35,107 nt of DNA from Gammaproteobacteria bacterium (lineage in GTDB: Bacteria; Pseudomonadota; Gammaproteobacteria; SZUA-152). The notes under the pieces were generated by a model. It did no database searches. It was not told the DNA's origin and worked only from the letters and a program-made list of their open reading frames with translations. How positions within the stretch are numbered: position 1 is the first letter of the stretch; each line of letters begins with the position of its first letter. The translations under genes and the position numbers were made by a program. The DNA is taken from positions 1 through 35,107 of the forward strand of contig DROS01000095.1 in assembly GCA_011321815.1 (NCBI GenBank), given 5' to 3'. Positions 32,941-35,107 of this stretch are shown here, piece by piece.

Positions 32941-34278
32941 ATGGCTCAAGATATTTATAGTGCGTTTGAAGAACATGAGTTCTTTGGTGAGTTTTTCCAT
33001 CAAGAAGAAACATATTCGTCAAGGTTCGCAGCGAAAATACAATACTCTCCCGAAAAAGGTTTGAGGCTGGAGTACAATATCTCTGATTCTGATGTGCCAT
33101 CTGAGTGTGATAGCTTAATCGGTATTTTGAGTAATGGAAAAAAGTGCACTCTAATAGGGCCGTTCAATTTTAATCGTGGTGGTCGGCGATTTGGTGCTGT
33201 AAATACAAAACATGGCACTCACGGTTTTTCTCACTTGGTAATAGGCGATTTTGCTCATCCCGATAAAGAATTCGATCATTCAAGATTTACATTCCACCAC
33301 ATGCAAGAATTTTTTTATCCACAGGGGCACTTAGATGGTGTCCCGTACAAAGAAGGTACGCTAGAAAAAATTGACGGCAATGGTTGGAATATAGAGCTTG
33401 AGAATCGAGTATTAGCTAATGACGTGACTAATACGTTAACTAACTTAATAATAACTGATAATGAAGAAGCACTAAACGAATTTTCCTTAGCCTTTGATAA
33501 GGTAAAAGGTGATTTTCCAGAGGAATCCTTCTTGCTTAGGAAGTCATTAGAATTTCTATTTAAGTACACCTCTGATACATCAAAGACAATTAAAGACATA
33601 TGTTTAGATATAAATAAAATATCGGCACTATTCTCAATATTTATGGATCGACCTACCTTCCCAGATGAAGTGAAAATTTATTCGAATGCAGAAGCAAAAA
33701 ACCCTATAATTTTGCTATCAAGCATTCACCTTGAATCAAGAACTGTTGATTTAGCGAAAAGTAACCCTTCCCATTTTTTTATGCCTATAAATAGGAATAA
33801 GATAGATCTATCAAGTGCAATTTCTACTTGGCTTGAATTACACGACAGTTATCGTGTTTTATCAACTACTTTCCAATACGAAACAAACTATAGAACTCTT
33901 CATTCTGCATACAGTGATGTCGTACTCTTCTCAACAAATATAGAGGCGGTAGCAAAAGACTTGGAAATGCCAACATCTGATAAGTATGAAGGGCCCATAA
34001 ATGAATATGGATCAGACGAGTTAAAAGCTGCTATAGAAAATATTTTCCTAAGCCACAACAGTGATAGCTTGGGAAAGAATATCAGCGACCTTAGAAATGA
34101 ACTAGTTCATGTAGGTAGGCCAAAGAAATTGATCAAAATTCTTGATATTAATGACTATGTTAATGTTAGCAGAATACTTAAACTGGTGGTTGTTTCTCAC
34201 TTATTGAAACAGCTTGGGGTTACTCAAGATGTCATCCACGAATATCAAAATAAACTTATTCCGGAAGTCCGCAGTTAA
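32941..34278 (+). CDS. ApeA-like HEPN protein, probable anti-phage defence (cassette gene)
   Basis: 445 residues from the ATG at 32941, which has AAGGA upstream. An upstream start at 32788 would translate the attC site and is rejected. The N-terminal half (about 1-150) begins FEEHEFFGEFFHQEE and contains YSPEKGLRLEYNI and LIGILSNGKKCTLIGPFN, the beta-rich pattern I associate with ApeA N-terminal domains. The C-terminal part is helical and carries DLRNELVHVGRPKK, with R385 and H390 forming the Rx4H motif of HEPN ribonucleases. ApeA proteins are known single-gene abortive-infection defences. Here the role is inferred from architecture. Its stop lies inside the R'' box of attC 3, so the gene fills its cassette. 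Low GC, like the other cassettes. Confidence 0.65.
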   Translation: MAQDIYSAFEEHEFFGEFFHQEETYSSRFAAKIQYSPEKGLRLEYNISDSDVPSECDSLIGILSNGKKCTLIGPFNFNRGGRRFGAVNTKHGTHGFSHLVIGDFAHPDKEFDHSRFTFHHMQEFFYPQGHLDGVPYKEGTLEKIDGNGWNIELENRVLANDVTNTLTNLIITDNEEALNEFSLAFDKVKGDFPEESFLLRKSLEFLFKYTSDTSKTIKDICLDINKISALFSIFMDRPTFPDEVKIYSNAEAKNPIILLSSIHLESRTVDLAKSNPSHFFMPINRNKIDLSSAISTWLELHDSYRVLSTTFQYETNYRTLHSAYSDVVLFSTNIEAVAKDLEMPTSDKYEGPINEYGSDELKAAIENIFLSHNSDSLGKNISDLRNELVHVGRPKKLIKILDINDYVNVSRILKLVVVSHLLKQLGVTQDVIHEYQNKLIPEVRS

Positions 34279-34344
34279 CAAGTTGCTGCACTCGGAAAAA
34301 TTACTCGCTACGCTCCCAATTTTCCGGTGAGCAAGGCGTTAGAG
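34273..34344 (+). mobile_element. attC recombination site 3
   Basis: R'' AGTTAAC (34273-34279) and R' GTTAGAG (34338-34344). The arms TTGCTGCACTCGGAAAAATT and AATTTTCCGGTGAGCAA pair with unpaired extra bases. About 72 bases, the shortest in the array. R'' is the reverse complement of the cassette start GTTAACT, with the match extending to 9 bases. Confidence 0.88.
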
Positions 34345-34361
34345 CAAATAAGGTACGAGCC

Positions 34362-34895
34362 ATGGATCCAGGTTACGAAATGCTATTTGAAACCACTATC
34401 CGCTGTTTCTTGGGAGATAAGGCGTACCATATTGCAGGGCAGGCTCATTCAGCTAAATCTCGGAAAGATTGGTATCGAAAAGCAATTAAAAAAGTGATCC
34501 AACGGGTTTCGGAAATTGAAACAAGCACGGCACATAAAGAGCAGTTATGCTATTGGAGCGAAAGAGCATTGAGTTCGTTAAATGAGCGCCCGTTCAACGA
34601 AACTGTGTTCACGCTATGCCTGTTGCGTCTTGTAGCATCCTTGATTGGGTATTACGGGTTAAGGCCGTACAACATCGCTACGCCCGCATATTTTCAAACC
34701 CCTCCACAGCATTACACCGAAATCATCGCTAGTGGTGGAGATGTAATGCAGGATTACTACGATAAGAAAAGTTCGTTAGAAACGAAGCGAAGGTTAATCC
34801 TTCAACTTAAAGAAGAAGGGATGACGGATTTTGAAATTTCGTTGGTGTTCAATGTTTCAGAGTATGAGGTCAAGAAATTACGAAAAATGCTCTAA
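34362..34895 (+). CDS. Cassette-encoded protein of unknown function with C-terminal helix-turn-helix
   Basis: 177 residues; not recognised. The N-terminal two thirds are predicted helical with SRKDWYRKAIKKVIQRVSEI, LCYWSERALSSLNERPFNET and LVASLIGYYGLRPYNIATPA. The last 35 residues (KRRLILQLKEEGMTDFEISL, VFNVSEYEVKKLRKML) look like a helix-turn-helix of the homeodomain-like kind. No signal peptide or clear membrane segment. The ATG follows AAGG by 8 bases; an in-frame ATG six codons later is possible. The stop overlaps R'' of attC 4, a typical cassette layout. It could be a regulator, or a small toxin or defence protein, but nothing in the sequence decides this. Confidence 0.75.
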   Translation: MDPGYEMLFETTIRCFLGDKAYHIAGQAHSAKSRKDWYRKAIKKVIQRVSEIETSTAHKEQLCYWSERALSSLNERPFNETVFTLCLLRLVASLIGYYGLRPYNIATPAYFQTPPQHYTEIIASGGDVMQDYYDKKSSLETKRRLILQLKEEGMTDFEISLVFNVSEYEVKKLRKML

Positions 34896-34970
34896 CAAGG
34901 CCATAAACCCGGACCCCTAAAAGCTGCGCTGCGCTCCGCTTTTAGGGGCCGGTTATGGCTGGCGTTAGCG
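34890..34970 (+). mobile_element. attC recombination site 4
   Basis: R'' CTCTAAC (34890-34896) and R' GTTAGCG (34964-34970). Strong arms CCATAAACCCGGACCCCTAA and TTAGGGGCCGGTTATGG pair with unpaired extra bases, closed by AAAAGC/GCTTTT around a GC-rich loop. R'' is the reverse complement of the cassette start GTTAGAG, with the match extending to 9 bases. Confidence 0.9.
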
Positions 34971-35107
34971 CGCCGCGCAAAGCGTGGCGCATCTGGTCGG
35001 GTGAAAGTCCCGGCATGGAAAGGGTTAACCACCCACCATTACCGAGTGTTGCGCCTCTGGCGGAACGGTGTTCTGGTCATAGAAGACTGGAGCATGCGTG
35101 AACAAGA
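34970..35107 (+). mobile_element. Possible 5' end of a group II intron next to attC 4 (runs off the window)
   Basis: Directly after the R' box a hairpin GCGCCGCGC/GCGTGGCGC (34970-34990) is followed by CTGGTCGGGTGAAAGTCCCG, then AACCACCCACCATTACCGAG. The GGGTGAAAGTCCC stem-loop is characteristic of domain I in bacterial group II introns, and class C introns are known to insert at attC sites. The start motif expected for such introns (GTGCG) is not clear here, so the exact boundary is open. It could instead be the start of another cassette. Confidence 0.42.

Overview
The window is chromosomal DNA of a gammaproteobacterium of unidentified genus. The evidence is a complete division and cell-wall (dcw) cluster in the gammaproteobacterial order, the lpxC-dciA-M23 peptidase-secA neighbourhood as I recall it from Pseudomonas-type genomes, a meso-diaminopimelate-type MurE, LpxC (so a lipid A outer membrane), a bacterial type A RNase P RNA beside mraZ, and TmcA.

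Layout. Positions 1-3888 hold the start of secA (minus, cut by the window edge), an M23 envelope peptidase (minus), dciA (plus) and lpxC (minus). Positions 4019-22208 are the dcw cluster, all on the minus strand. In transcription order it reads mraZ, rsmH, ftsL, ftsI, murE, murF, mraY, murD, ftsW, murG, murC, murB, ddlB, ftsQ, ftsA, ftsZ. Most junctions overlap or abut. The exceptions are three gaps, ftsL/ftsI, murC/murB and murB/ddlB, which carry dispersed repeats. A good sigma70-type promoter and three GTGG boxes at exactly 10-nt spacing, probably MraZ operators, precede mraZ. rnpB and tmcA follow on the same strand.

Positions 25755-29352 hold a stand-alone receiver-domain protein, a HIT protein, a fusion of two CDGSH iron-sulfur domains to a glutamate-synthase-type flavoprotein domain, and a glutathionyl-hydroquinone reductase.

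From about 29450 the DNA becomes accessory. There is a remnant of a REP-associated transposase, the start of a GT-C-like membrane protein, and a ParD/ParE-type toxin-antitoxin pair. The last three genes keep their reading frames but carry four premature stop codons between them. A gene-poor, palindrome-rich stretch follows (30671-31376).

From 31377 to the right edge there is an integron-type gene-cassette array with no integrase gene in view. It has two diverged copies of a gene-less cassette, then cassettes coding for a TFIIB-type zinc-ribbon protein, an ApeA-like HEPN (probable anti-phage) protein and an unknown helical/HTH protein. Each is bounded by a recognisable attC site. For four cassettes the 7-base start is the exact reverse complement of the same cassette's R'' box, which fixes the boundaries. 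Just after the last attC lies sequence resembling the 5' domain of a group II intron, running off the window. The cassettes are clearly more AT-rich than the dcw region, as expected for acquired DNA.

All calls come from reading the sequence and the translated frames. No database search was run.
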